This document shows positions 51,453-63,571 of a DNA stretch of 64,000 bases, one piece after another (within the stretch, counting starts at the first letter, position 1; each line of letters begins with the position of its first letter). The stretch is from Drosophila persimilis (taxonomy: Eukaryota > Arthropoda > Insecta > Diptera > Drosophilidae): the NCBI RefSeq assembly GCF_003286085.1, contig NW_020825289.1, forward strand, positions 6,510,001 through 6,574,000, given 5' to 3'. The notes under the pieces are model-generated. The model searched no databases. It saw only the letters and a program-made list of their open reading frames with translations, and had not been told where the DNA came from. The position numbers were made by a program, and so were the translations under genes.

Positions 51453-52161
51453 CAGTGCTGCCATTTTAGCTTATTTTAATTTGTATCATTTTTATCGAGA
51501 AATCGGACAAAACTCATATTTGTTGTTCGTATTTCGGTATATCATGCAATTTTGTGTATGGTAATTTTTCGTTGATAAGTTTCGGGCACACTACCTGTTT
51601 GCACATAAACAATACAATGCCGAATGTGTGTTATAAGCAAAATTTCCGCGATTTGCGGTTAAATGTTGACGAATTTAAGGAGTGCCAACTGACCCCACAG
51701 AAGCGTACGGCTGCCTTTGTAAGGCAAAAATTGGAGCCAAGTTGCGCGAGTTACCGCAGCATGCGTTGACTAAAAAACACATTGCGTCCAATGCAAGCAT
51801 GGCACAAAGTAGCAAAATACCTTTTATAAGGAAGTCATCAAAAACAGAGGAGCAGGAGGTATGATAGCAGAATGATACATATTCATCTGGACTGCGACGT
51901 CATGGCAAATGTTGCCATAACTACAAACTTCCTACCAAATACATTTCTTTAATAACATCATCCGTCAAATATTCTGAATTTTATAGTGGAGTGGATGAAA
52001 TCATTTCATTTCTTTGGTTAAAAATGTTCAATTATATCTTATTTTTATGTGTTTTTATGGTTAGCTTATTTTAAAGTTTTTTTTTTTTTAATTTTTAGCT
52101 TATTTTAGCTTTTTTTTTCGTGAATCTAGCTTATGGTGGCTCTCAAAATCTGGCAGCACTG
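51453..52161. mobile_element. hAT-superfamily DNA transposon, 709 bp, decayed
   Basis: The ends are perfect 11-bp inverted repeats, CAGTGCTGCCA at 51453-51463 and TGGCAGCACTG at 52151-52161. They are flanked by an identical 8-bp target duplication, the hallmark of hAT elements. Inside there is a frame-shifted remnant with a BED-like zinc-finger segment near the left end. The rest is AT-rich with long T runs and no transposase core, so this copy is non-autonomous. AGCTTATTTTA motifs occur near both ends. Confidence 0.85.
51617..51867 (+). pseudogene. BED-like zinc-finger remnant inside the hAT element
   Basis: Frame one starts MPNVCYKQNFRDLRLNVDEF. About 60 bp in, a second frame takes over: PTDPTEAYGCLCKAKIGAKL, RELPQHALTKKHIASNAS and onward to KSSKTEEQE before a stop. 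The CLCKAK...QHALTKKH spacing (Cys-x-Cys, then His and His) resembles the DNA-binding finger at the N-terminus of hAT transposases. The frame change shows decay. GAG/GTATGA at the end could be an old splice donor. Confidence 0.6.
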
Positions 52162-52169
52162 CTGTAAAC
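52162..52169. repeat. hAT target-site duplication, right
   Basis: CTGTAAAC, identical to 51445-51452. Confidence 0.85.
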
Positions 52170-53077
52170 ATTGACGACCAGCTGTTTTTTGTTTATCTCG
52201 CTATCTCGTTCTATCTTTCTCTTCTCCCAAAGGTCACCTTGAGCCTAATAAAATCGAATCAGAGCTGACGTTTTGTTGGTAATGTAAAAGTTCTGTCTGT
52301 CGTTTTTCATTACAACGCACGCACAAAAGTAACAAAGTTTTCAAAATTAAAATTTGTATCTAAATCGAATTCAAGCGGAATATACATAGTAAAATAAATA
52401 TACATTTATATAGATAAACAAATTTCCCAAGTGTGAATGCTTCTAATAGTGTCAAGAGCAATCTCGTCAGTTGAACAATTCAGCAGAGAGAGTGCTGTTA
52501 AACTCGTACTTTGTTTAATCTCTTCGATATAGTGATATTAAAGATCCAAGAAATATAATGATGCCATCTACCGGCGAAAATTGTGCACTTGAATTCCTTG
52601 ACCCACATCCCCATGCAAACATGCATACGCACATATGTACGTATACACTCGTGCAAATGTGTGTGTATATGCATGTTTGAGTTAAAAATAATATTATTCC
52701 CTGACCCCCTAATAAAATTTCAATGTTGATAAGGCTGCGATTCGCCAATACCTTTAATTGAGTTCTAGTAGAACCGAACACGTAGGCGCCACATGTCAAT
52801 AATGCAATGATCCAATCATCCCACACCCATGGGCGTAGGCTTTGCATTTAGATTCCCTCCAGTACAGCTCCATTGAATGGCCCCTGCCGCAGACGCCCCA
52901 CTAGATCATGATTATAAAATGTTTTCATCATGCTTGATTAGAGATTACACATCGGTGGTGTTGCTAACATTCCTTGACGCTTCAGTAGCGCTGACGGCGG
53001 CCGGCGTCAAACACGAGTAAAAAACATTGCCAAAAAATTCAATTTGCAGCAGCATCTGCGGGTTCTTCGTTGTGATA
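52170..53077. other. Upstream region of the glycogen debranching gene
   Basis: AT-rich DNA with CATACGCACATATG-type simple sequence near 52620-52670. It probably contains noncoding first exons of the debranching enzyme gene. No coding exon is supported. Confidence 0.4.
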
Positions 53078-53452
53078 ATGGTGTTAGAAGGGTTCTGCAG
53101 GAGCGTCCTGCGCTATGTGTACGCACTGCTCCAGTTCTTGATGCGCTATCATGCCTTTCGCTGGCTCGTCGATTTAGTGGATTTGCAAGCGGTTGATAAG
53201 GTACATCGCGAGAATGCTCTGTTACAACAAAGAGGAGAAGAAGAACAACCCGGGGAACCAAAAGAAGAAGAGAAAGTACAGCGACAGAAGCAGCAGCAGC
53301 AGCAGCAGCAACAGCGGCAGAATGAAGCAACAGTTGTCGCCGGCAAAACAACGAAAACAAAACCAGATTCAGTCGCGATTAGTGCAATGGGAAATGCAGG
53401 CAGTGCTTCTATTCGTGAGCCCGTATCAAATCGAACCACCCGCCACAGTGAG
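53078..53452 (+). CDS. CG9485: Candidate alternative N-terminal exon of debranching enzyme
   Basis: 125 codons from ATG to a GAG/GTATTA donor in phase 0, which would join the acceptor at 53870 in frame. It opens MVLEGFCRSVLRYVYALLQF, a hydrophobic amphipathic segment with LMRYHAFRWLVDLVDL next. A Glu/Lys-rich part and a polyQ run follow. If spliced as modelled, it would add a membrane-associating N-terminus to an otherwise cytosolic enzyme. If not spliced, the frame runs on to a stop at 53578 as a 167-residue protein, so an independent small gene is the alternative. Confidence 0.5.
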
Positions 53453-53870
53453 GTATTATCGCTAATTCGGATTGTAATTGGCTGCTGCACTCACTCACTA
53501 CCCCGTGTGCATCCCATAACTATGTGTGTCCTATCTAATCTGGGTGCTCTGCTGGAAACGAGCATAGACCCAGTCTGAGGTCCAGTTTCAGTCGCCAATA
53601 AAAGGCACTACCTGCTCCCATCGATGCTGCAGTCTGTGCCGTGTGCTCCTTGTGTGTTAGTTACAGTTACTAAAAGTGTGCCCCGATTAATTAAACAGAT
53701 TCTATTGCAAAATTCTACTTGCACTGTGGTGGTGTTTTAACAATTTGCCTTTGTGTGTGCGTCACCGATTACAATTTACATACATATGTACATACATAGT
53801 CATATACAGTAGCTACATAAAGGTGATAAGCCTACTAGATTATATAATGATTCCTTCCTGATTCCCGTAG

Positions 53871-56800
53871 ATGAGTACCATGGGCGAAGATACGGAATCG
53901 CACAGCATACCCATAAGTGAAGGACAGAACGCTGAGCATGTGCTGTACCGCCTGAAGCGGGGCACCCGGCTGGACGTGCACCCGGACGCCTCGTTGCTGG
54001 GAAAGAAGATCGTCCTGTACACCAACTATCCCGCCGAGGGCCAGAAGTTCGTGCGCACCGACTACCGTGTGCTCGGATGGCAGCTGAAGAATGGCAAACA
54101 GATCACGACTGTCATGCATCCGGAGGCTCATGTGGTGGACACGGATATCCACAGTCAGCTGCAGCTGAAACTGTCCGGAACGTATCACTTCTACTTCCGC
54201 TATGTTGAGCGGTAAGCCTATTAGTGGATAGTCCACTATCCATCAGCCATTATCCATCCGAAATTAATTTTAAATTCACTTTGTTAACAGAGCAGACACC
54301 GGAAGTGCTGGAGCCGATGGGGCTCTCTATGTCCAGGTGGAGCCCACCCTGCATGTGGGGCCGCCGGGGGCACAAAAGACAATACCTCTGAATTCGGTGC
54401 GCTGCCAGACGGTGCTAACCAAGCTACTGGGACCGCTCAGCAGCTGGGAGCCAAAGTTGCGCGTGGCCAAGGAGGCCGGCTACAATGTGATTCACTTCAC
54501 ACCCATCCAGGAGCTGGGCGGCTCGCACTCCGCCTACTCGCTGCGGGATCAGCTGAAAGTCAACCCAAGCTTCGCAAGCAAGAAGGGCGACAAGGTTACC
54601 TTCCAGGACGTGGAGAAGATCATCAAGAAGTGTCGCCAGGAGTGGGGCGTAAGGAAATGCAATACCATCAAATGTGCTTCACCTCCATCTCAGTCTGGGC
54701 TCTTGTCCGTTTCAGGTGGCCTCCATCTGCGACATTGTGCTGAATCACACGGCCAACGAGTCGGAGTGGCTGCTCCAGCATCCGGATGCCACCTACTCGT
54801 GCGCCTCGTGTCCGTACCTGCGGCCAGCCTTCCTGCTGGACGCCGCCCTGGCCCAGTGCGGAGCCGACATCGCTGCTGGCAGCCTGGAGCATGTGGGCGT
54901 GCCTCTGGTTATCGATCAGGAGTGCCATTTGGAAGCTTTAAAGTACCAGTTGCATAACGCCTACCTATCCAAGGTCAATATACACGAGCTGTATCAGTGC
55001 GACGTGATGCAGTATGTGAACAACTTCATGAACCAGGTGCGTACTCGCGAGCCGCCCAAGAACGTGGCCAACGAGTCGCGTTTCCAGGAGATCCAGCTGA
55101 TACAGGACCCGGCATATCGACGCTTGGGTAGCACCATCAATTTCGAGCTGGCGCTGGAGATCTTTAATGCTTTCCATGGCGATTGTTTCGATGAGGAGTC
55201 ACGCTTCCGCAAGTGCGCCGAGACCCTGCGCCACCACTTGGATGGCCTCAACGATCGCGTGCGGGCCGAGATCCAAGGCTATCTGAACTACGCCGTCGAC
55301 AATTGCCTGGCCGGCATCCGATACGAGCGAGTTCAGGGCGACGGTCCCAGAGTGCGCGAAATATCAGAAAAGCACTCTGTCTTTATGACCTACTTCACCC
55401 ACACGGGCACCCTGGGCAAGACGCTGCCCGAGATCGAGGCCGATATGTACACCAAGCCGGGCGAATTCTTTATGGCCCACAACGGCTGGGTCATGGGCTC
55501 TAGCGATCCATTGCTTGACTTTGCCGAGGAGCAGCCGGGACGCGCCAATGTCTACCTCAAGCGAGAGCTCATTGCCTGGGGCGACAGCGTGAAGCTCCGT
55601 TTTGGCAAGCGGCCAGAGGATAGCCCCTACCTGTGGAAGCACATGACCGAGTACGTGGAGACGACGGCCCGCATATTCGACGGAGTCCGGCTGGACAACT
55701 GCCACTCGACGCCGCTTCACGTGGCCGAGTACCTGCTGGACGCGGCGCGGAAGATCAACCCCGAACTGTATGTGGTGGCCGAGCTGTTCACCAACTCCGA
55801 TGGCACCGACAATGTGTTCGTCAATCGCCTGGGCATCACATCCCTAATTCGCGAAGCCCTTTCGGCCTGGGACTCGCACGAGCAGGGCCGTCTGGTCTAT
55901 CGGTATGGCGGTGCGCCAGTCGGTGGCTTCTATCCGAATCCCACGCGTCATGAGGCGTCCAGCGTTGCACACGCCCTGTTCATGGACCTCACCCACGACA
56001 ATCCATCGGCCGTGGAAAAACGGTCCGTCTACGATCTGCTGCCCTCGTCTGCTCTGGTCTCCATGGCCTGCTGTGCCACCGGCAGCAATCGTGGCTACGA
56101 CGAACTGGTTCCACATCATGTGAGCATCATAATAGGAAGGAGTATCAAGCACTGATATACTAATTATAGAATTTAATCATTTCTTCTGCAGATCCATGTC
56201 GTGGACGAACAGCGTTTATACCAGGAATGGGGCAAGGGCGTGGACTCCAAGTCCGGCATTATGGGAGCTAAGCGAGCGCTGAATCTGCTGCACGGACAGC
56301 TGGCCGAAGAGGGATTTACTCAGGTGTATGTGGACCAAATGGACCCCAATGTGGTGGCTGTCACCCGGCATTCCCCGATCACCCATCAGTCGGTCATTCT
56401 GGTGGCTCACACGGCCTTCGGGTATCCGAATCCGAATGCCGGACCTACTGGCATCGGACCGTTGCGCTTTGACGGCGTTTTGGACGAGATCATCCTGGAG
56501 GCCAGCCTGACCATGAAGAGCGACAAGCCCTTCGATCGTCCCGCTCCCTTTAAGAAGGATCCCAATGTGTTGAACGGCTTCACCCAGTTCGAACTGAGCC
56601 TGCAGGAGCACATCCCGCTCAGCAAGTCGACCGTCTTTCAGACCCATGCCAATGTCGATGGCAACAACACGGTGCTGAACTTTGTTAACCTTCGGCCTGG
56701 CACAGTGGTAGCCATTCGAGTGTCCATGCATCCCGGACCCCGCATCAGCTTCGACAGGCTGCAGAAGCTGACAAATGCCTTGCGCCTGGGATCGGGGGCT

Positions 56801-58912
56801 GAGTGGTCAGAGCTGCAGGGGATCGTATCCAAACTGGATTTGGTGGCGCTGAGTGCCGCCCTCTTTCAATGTGACGACGAGGAACGTGCCCAAGGCACAG
56901 GTGGCTCCGCCTACGATATACCCAACTTTGGGCGCATTGTCTACTGTGGCCTCCAGGGCTTTGTTTCCCTGCTGACGGAGATATCGCCACACAATGATCT
57001 GGGCCACCCGCTGTGCACTAATTTACGCGACGGCAACTGGATGATGGGTAACTATAGACTATAGAGACACGCAAACGAATAGGATTCGTTCGATTAATAT
57101 TTATTTCCCTTTAGATTACATGGCCGATCGCCTGACCAACTTCGAGGATTTAAAGCCGCTCTCCGTCTGGCTGAAGGCCGCCTTCGAGCCTCTGAAGAAT
57201 ATACCACGCTACCTCATTCCCTGCTATTTCGATGCCATTGTCAGCGGGGTCTACAACGTGCTCCTCAATCAGGTCAACGAACTGATGCCAGAGTATGTCT
57301 AACCCGACTATCGATTTGTGTCTCTTGTCAATATTACTTTATTATATCAACAGTTTCATTAAGAACGGCCACAGTTTCACTCAGTCCCTGGCCCTCTCCA
57401 CGTTGCAGTTCCTTTCCGTCTGCAAGTCCGCCAATCTGCCAGGCTTCAGTCATGCCATCAATCCACCAAAGCCACCGAAACAATGTGTTACACTCTCTGC
57501 TGGACTGCCGCATTTCTCCACTGGTAGGACTTTAGGCCACCTACTCCTGTGTGCCCAGGGATCTCACATCCTCTCGCTTTATCTCCACAGGTTACATGCG
57601 CTGCTGGGGCCGTGATACCTTCATCGCCCTGCGTGGATCGATGTTCCTGACTGGGCGTTTCAACGAAGCTCGATACATCATTATTGGATTCGGCCAGACC
57701 CTGAGACATGGTCTCATACCCAATCTCTTGGACAGCGGGAGCAAGCCGCGCTACAACTGCCGCGATGCCGTCTGGTGGTGGATGTACTCAATCAGGCAGT
57801 ACGTGGAGGAGGCTCCCAAGGGAAGCGAGATACTGAAGGACAAGGTGTCGCGCCTCTTTCCCTACGACGATGCCGATGCACATGCACCAGGGGCCTTCGA
57901 TCAGCTGCTCATCGATGTGATGCAGGAGGCGCTGCAGGTGCATTTCCAGGGACTGCAATATCGCGAACGCAACGCGGGCCGTGAGATAGATGAGCATATG
58001 GTGGACCAGGGATTCAACAATCACATTGGAGTGCATCCGGAAACTGGCTTTGTGTTTGGCGGAAACAACTTTAATGCTGGCACGTGGATGGACAAGATGG
58101 GCTCGTCGCAGAAGGCCGGCAACAAGGGGCGGCCGAGCACCCCACGCGATGGATCCGCTGTGGAGTTGATTGGCCTCCAATATTCTGTATTGCGCTTCAT
58201 GCAGGGCCTGGCCGAAAAGGAGGCCATCCCGTACACGGGTGTGGATCGCAAGGGGCCGTCAGGTGAGTTGACAAAGTGGAGCTACAAGGAGTGGGCAGAT
58301 CGCATCAAGGACAACTTCGATCGCCATTTCTTTGTCCCGGAGTCAGAGACATGTTCCTTGGCAAACAAGAGGTTCATCTACAAGGACAGCTACGGCGCAA
58401 CCCAGAGCTGGACAGACTATCAGCTCCGTTGTAACTTCCCCATCACACTGACCGTCGCTTCGGAGCTTTGCAATCCGCAGAACGCCTGGCGTGCTCTGGA
58501 GCTGGCCAAGCAGTACCTGCTTGGACCACTGGGCATGAAGACACTGGATCCCGAGGACTGGAACTACAGGGCTAACTATGATAACTCCAACGACTCGACG
58601 GATTGCACCGTTGCCCATGGATCCAACTACCACCAGGGACCCGAGTGGGTATGGCCCATTGGCTTCTACCTGCGGGCTCGTCTCATCTTCGCCAAGAAGT
58701 GCGGCCATCTAGATGAAACCATTGCTGAGACCTGGGCCATTCTGCGGGCTCATCTCCGTGAGATGCAGACCTCCCACTGGCGTGGCCTGCCCGAGCTGAC
58801 CAACGACAATGGCTCCTACTGCGGCGACTCCTGCCGCACCCAGGCCTGGAGCGTGGCCGCCATTCTCGAGGTTCTCTACGATCTGCACGCCCTAGGAGCG
58901 GACGTAGCTTAG
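53871..58912 (+). CDS. CG9485: Glycogen debranching enzyme
   Basis: Seven exons: 53871-54211, 54291-54648, 54716-56119, 56192-57047, 57115-57292, 57354-57523 and 57591-58912. They join in phase to 1542 residues, close to human AGL (1532). The 4-alpha-glucanotransferase part shows GYNVIHFTPIQELGGSHSAY, CDIVLNHTANES, the nucleophile region GVRLDNCHSTP (about residue 560) and VVAELFTNSD (about 587). The amylo-1,6-glucosidase part begins near residue 1105 with YMRCWGRDTFIALRG. It includes YDNSNDSTDCTVAHGSNYHQ and GPEWVWPIGFYLRARL. The enzyme removes branch stubs of glycogen in the cytosol. All catalytic motifs look intact. The start could be the ATG at 53871 or the in-frame upstream exon. Confidence 0.97.
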
Positions 58913-59157
58913 AGCTCTCTAAACGTCAAACCACTCTACCTGCAAGCACATATGCATACTCATACTCAAGCTGTTAGTTGCTACCAAAACTGTTATTAGT
59001 GTTACATTTGATAATTATACGCGAGAATTCAGAATGTCGCTAGATTCGTTACCAGATCCCGAGTGTGGTGGATCGTCCTTTGCTATATCTCCATTCTATT
59101 AAAGTTTAAACTGTTTTTAATCTATGACTTGGAGTTCACTTGCTTGACGTGTTAGGA

Positions 59158-59715
59158 TTAGGAGAAGTAGCTGTCCCGGCACACTCGCATGCAGGAAACC
59201 TGGGGCGGATCGATGAGGCCGCTGTTGTTCCGCGGAAGGTCGCGATTATCATATAACTGCCAGATAATCCCTGACTTCCTTAGCCTTGGAGACGGCTCTG
59301 CTATATCTGGCATCATGGGCTTCACAGGAGATTTTGCCATCATAAGCTTCGCAGGAGGCTCTGGTAGTTGTTTTTTTATATCTAGAATTATGGGATTGGC
59401 AGGAGGTTCTGGCATGATGAGCTTCGCCGGTGCCTCTGACATCATGGCCAACGCAGGAGGATCGGACATCTTGGGGCCGGTAGGAAGCTCTGGCACACTG
59501 TCTTCCACAAGTGGCTCTGCGAGTTGGCTTTTGATTGGGCATTCTTCAAGCTGAAAAGTAGCCTTTGCCGTGTCAATATAGTCCATTTTAGTGTGCCGTG
59601 CCAGGTAGGTACTCACCTTGATGCATTTTCCCAACACCCGGTATGCTGCGCACTGGGTCAGTTCATAGGCTTTTTGCAGCACAAGTCGCTGGACAAAATC
59701 CAAGACTATAGACAT
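59158..59715 (-). CDS. Unknown Pro/Met-rich protein with in-frame 66-bp intron
   Basis: The open frame is 185 codons, but a GTGAGT donor at 59611-59616 and a TTTTCAG acceptor ending at 59551 mark a 66-bp intron. Spliced, the exons are 59617-59715 and 59158-59550, giving 163 residues. The N-terminus is helical and Cys-containing (MSIVLDFVQRLVLQKAYELT). The middle carries about seven imperfect units such as PEPPAKLMMAKSPVKPMM, rich in Pro, Ala and Met. It ends QVSCMRVCRDSYFS. I do not recognise the family. The gene is tail to tail with the debranching enzyme and lies downstream of the SLC38-like gene on the same strand. Confidence 0.65.
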   Translation of the reverse strand: MSIVLDFVQRLVLQKAYELTQCAAYRVLGKCIKVSTYLARHTKMDYIDTAKATFQLEECPIKSQLAEPLVEDSVPELPTGPKMSDPPALAMMSEAPAKLIMPEPPANPIILDIKKQLPEPPAKLMMAKSPVKPMMPDIAEPSPRLRKSGIIWQLYDNRDLPRNNSGLIDPPQVSCMRVCRDSYFS

Positions 59716-59922
59716 TTTGGAGGGACAAATTTTGGCTATTTCGGTGAAAAAATTTTAACAGCAACTGACTGACAAATTAGGCAAAGCAATCTGACTTTCC
59801 TTTTCTAATTTTGTATTTGTTTAAGGCTTCCACTGCTGGCTCTACACTTTTCTCTTACAAACTAAATAAATATGTTAAAAGTTTATGTACATAAAGCTTT
59901 CTGTAACTTGTACGAGTCTACG

Positions 59923-62515
59923 CTACGTATGATGCGGGGTTTGGGTTCTGTTTGGACTGAGTTCGTAGAATTCGTTCACAGGGGTGGTGGTGGTCTCTTC
60001 GTCTTCATCTTTGATGGACTTGAGATCGCGTCCTATGCTCTCCAATTGCAAATGTAAGCCTGCGGCAGCCAGATTGCTGTTCAACTCGTTTAGCTTTGGC
60101 TGGCGGAGACAGTTCTCGTTGTCGGCCACTTCCCGTTTGATTCTGGCCAGAGGCTGATCTGTCGGCTCGCTGGGCGACCTCAGATTCAGCAGCTCGCGGC
60201 GTATGGCCTCCACATTATCATCGATGTTGGGCTTGTGGAGCACAGAGTCGTTGGCTGAGGTATTGGTTCTCTTTGGCTGAGTCGCATTCAGCAGCAGGGC
60301 GGCCAGTGGAATAGGTAATCGTTTAAAAAGAGCTGCTGTGTCGACGCTGGTGTTCTTGAGCAGTTCCCCCGTCTTGTCGCGCAGATGAGTATTTTCCGTG
60401 AGAACTTCGATTAACGAAGCCTTAGGCTTGGGTTCCCTGGTAATAATTTCATCTTTCTTTGATTCCCTAATGGTCTTATCGTCATCCGGCACTTTCTCCA
60501 TATCAGGGGATTGCTGGCCAAGAGGCTTCTGTTTGGCCAGCTCTTCATTCAGCTCATCAACGGTTTGTTCCAGCAACTTCTTAGTCTCTTTCAGTTCATT
60601 CTGCGTCTTGAGCAGTTCGTCGGCGTTTGCTTTGCTTTCCTTTTGCTCCTCTGCCGCAACATCCTCCTCCTTCTTGATGGCGGCTCCGTCTATCGTATTA
60701 CTCGCTGACAATTTTGTCGGCTCCTTATTGGTCGCTAGCGCTGGGTGACTTTCAACGACAATAGGATTTTCCTTGAGCTTTACAGCTGTCAAGTTTTTGG
60801 GAATACTAATATCCGGCTTTGGGTCGGGTGGGCTCAATACTTCTTCTTCCGGAAACTTTTTAGAATCAGTCAAGACTTCTTCATTTTCGTGAACTACGTG
60901 GGCCTCATCAATGGGCAGTGGGGGCATCGGTGGGTTGTCTGAGGAAGCGCTAAGGACTGCTTTTGGCTTCTCGATTATCTTCTCTCCAATGGTGTCCCTT
61001 ATTGGATCCGATTTCTGAGCTTCCAGTTTTTCCAACAACAAGCTCTTCTCATTTTCGTTTGGATTCTTGGCCAAATGCTTTGGTAACTCGTCAACAGCCA
61101 GCGGCGCTAGGGGCGTCACCATTTGAACGACATTAAGCTCTGGGCCGGAGCTTTTCTCATCAATGGCATTCAAATTGGCATAGGTGCCCAATATCATCAG
61201 GAGGAATCCGCTTACAAAAATAAATTGTGCCAGTGTGCGTTCCATCGACTCCTTTTTGATGATTTTGCGGAAACTAGAAGCGGGAAACATAATGCATATG
61301 GCCACGCCAATGGTGGAGCCGACCAAGCCAATGATCAGCTCAACGGACGGTATAACCAGCGCCACGCAGAGCGAGAACACAACGATAAAGATCGTAATGA
61401 GGCGAAATCGTTGTTCCGGTATGTAACTGCTGCTCTCCGTATGACCCTGCAAGCACAATAATGATAAATGATTGGTCTGCTTTAGCAAATATAGCCTTAC
61501 TTTTCGATAGAGCAACGAGTAGATGCTGGCCCTGCACGGAAATATGACCAAGGGAAAGCTGAAAGCAATAGACAGCACAAAGCCAATTTTGATAATGTCG
61601 CTGCCAAAGGAGGGTGACAAGTTTACCAAGATGTTACCTGCATATAGAACGAGAATAAGTCGAGATATTTACTCAAAAGTCGTTATGTCTTACCCGAAAA
61701 GGTGTGAGTGCAGAAGGCCACATAGCCAAAGAAGCCGACAGCAATGTAAACAAGCGTACAGATCCAAGTGGCGTTGCGGACGACGCCGTTTAGCTTATCA
61801 AGACTCTGGTTATTGATACTCTCGAAGACCTCAAAAAGCTGCCTTCAGGTTGAACAAATATTTAACGATATTCATACACAAATATTGAACAATAAACATA
61901 CATTTGGCAGGATAGCGCCATGCTGAATATAGGCAGGCATTGTAGAACGCCAGCCGGCTCCCAGTAGACAACTTTCTGAGTCCAGTCATTCGCCGATATG
62001 TGGCTCTCCGCTTCGAGCACGATCTTCAGCATAAGGCAGACGTAGAAGCCAATGGAAGCGGTGCACACGGCCGACAAGCTATCCACGTTCCGCAGCATGC
62101 CCAGTGGGACAATGCAGACCACGGTCACCACTATCATGACCAGAGATCGCAGGTGCATGTGGTCCGCCACATTCAGAGTGAACAGCTTGGCAATTATCTG
62201 TGGGCCGAGATCTCCGACCACAACGAAATATGTGATGCACGTCCCAATTAGATACCCGATGATACACAGCTCGACCAGCAATTTGCCGGAAGCGCCAAAA
62301 GCGTGAAGGCCGAGCAGCTCGAAACTCTTGCGACGTGTCAGAAGTGAGGTTTTTATCAAATAGTGGCAGCAAACACGGGTTATGACGTTACTCAGCACCA
62401 GGAGAATGATGGAGAGCACGATGCCGCACTTCTGGAAACAGAAAGGCATCGCTAAGATCCCAACACCAATGATGCTGTTGGCCAGCGTCATGACGTGAGC
62501 CGAGTGTGATAACAT
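59923..62515 (-). CDS. CG30394: SLC38A10-like amino-acid transporter
   Basis: Four exons: 61902-62515, 61694-61842, 61501-61637 and 59923-61446, giving 807 residues. The N-terminal 400 residues are an amino acid/auxin-permease-type membrane domain of about 11 helices. It begins MLSHSAHVMTLANSIIGVGI, then AMPFCFQKCGIVLS, the helix 1-2 region highly conserved in SLC38A10. The remaining 400 residues are a long cytosolic tail, acidic and Lys-rich with a coiled-coil segment (ELKETKKLLEQTVDELNEEL), as in SLC38A10. I chose the ATG at 62515 because no ATG extends the frame further upstream and it matches where the family begins. Such proteins carry neutral amino acids, and SLC38A10 is linked to the Golgi and nutrient sensing. 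Confidence 0.93.
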
Positions 62516-63337
62516 TTTATGGAGCTGAGCCGTTAACTTTAGCCGGAGGCGCGTCACTTTCCCCTTGATGATGAGGCAACCGAGCCAAGCTGAGATGTTG
62601 GCCTATTTCTAGAACTGGTTTTGCTGGCGGCTTGACTTCGCAGCTCTGACTGCGTATGCAAAAAAAGAGCAATCGTCAGATAGTTAGATACACCCACACA
62701 TCGCGTGGATGTATGAAGGTGGGTTGTATTGATAAGCACCTACTTGTGGCAATCAGATAACAGTGCTGGCGTCGTACCAAGTAATAGATATAAGTTAATT
62801 AAATGCACTTGTGTAAGCAAAACTATAAGCAAAATAATCCCGCGGAGAGGTCGCGACGGCGGCGGCGACGATGGTAGAGGCGGAGGTGCTTACATTGAGC
62901 AAGTGCGTGTTGTTCACCAAACATTGGTTATTAATACACAGATGGTCATAGCAGCGAAAGGCTAGTCGCGGTTTTGAGCATTTTTACGGCCGCTTCACAG
63001 TTTTAAAACCTATTTTTGGTAACGTCATCATTGTTTTTGTTTATAGGGATGAGCGATTTTTACAATAGTTAGTTTAGTAACAGAACGATATGTACTTAAA
63101 AGCGCACAGCGCTTAACAGCACAGCTAGTGGAATGCCGGTGGCAGCACTGCTTTACATGTATATACAGGTATGGAAGTTCTAACTAGCTAGTAATATCAA
63201 ATCGCTTCAAATCCATGACGGAGAAAGATTAGACCTTAAAATAAATAAATAAAATAAAGCACATATTAGTTCTTCTTATCGCACAAAAACACCGATATTT
63301 TTTCTGTAACCAACACTGTGTATCGATGAAACTAGCG

Positions 63338-63367
63338 AATATAATAAATATAATATAATATAATAAA
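63338..63367. repeat. ATAATATA simple repeat
   Basis: A run of AATATAATA units, about 200 bp upstream of RpS15. Confidence 0.75.
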
Positions 63368-63498
63368 ACTGTGTAAATATACCTCCACATTCAGCATAAA
63401 AGTTCCGTTGATTATTTATCCCAAAAGAATATCCATATTCTAGTAAACTCTTCGCCAGCCAAAAAAAATATCCCCCAATATATAATAAACAACAAATA

Positions 63499-63506
63499 TA
63501 TCGATA
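63499..63506. promoter_or_regulatory. Perfect DRE upstream of RpS15
   Basis: TATCGATA, the exact DREF core site, lies 73 bp upstream of the RpS15 ATG. A pyrimidine-rich start sequence (CCCTCTTTCCG, about 63537-63548) follows and resembles the TCT initiator of ribosomal-protein genes. Confidence 0.6.
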
Positions 63507-63571
63507 TATTCATGCAATATATTTCTCATCCCTAGTTCCCTCTTTCCGTTCACGTCACTTTCAACGTCAAG

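Larger units (their letters stand above)
62516..63571. other. Divergent intergenic region, SLC38-like and RpS15 genes
   Basis: Shared 5' region of two divergent genes. A GCGGCGGC-type stretch at about 62855-62885 probably lies in a 5'UTR. A lone TGGCAGCACTG at 63140-63150 equals the hAT end seen at 52151, but no partner end is visible. The part nearest RpS15 is very AT-rich. Confidence 0.4.
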
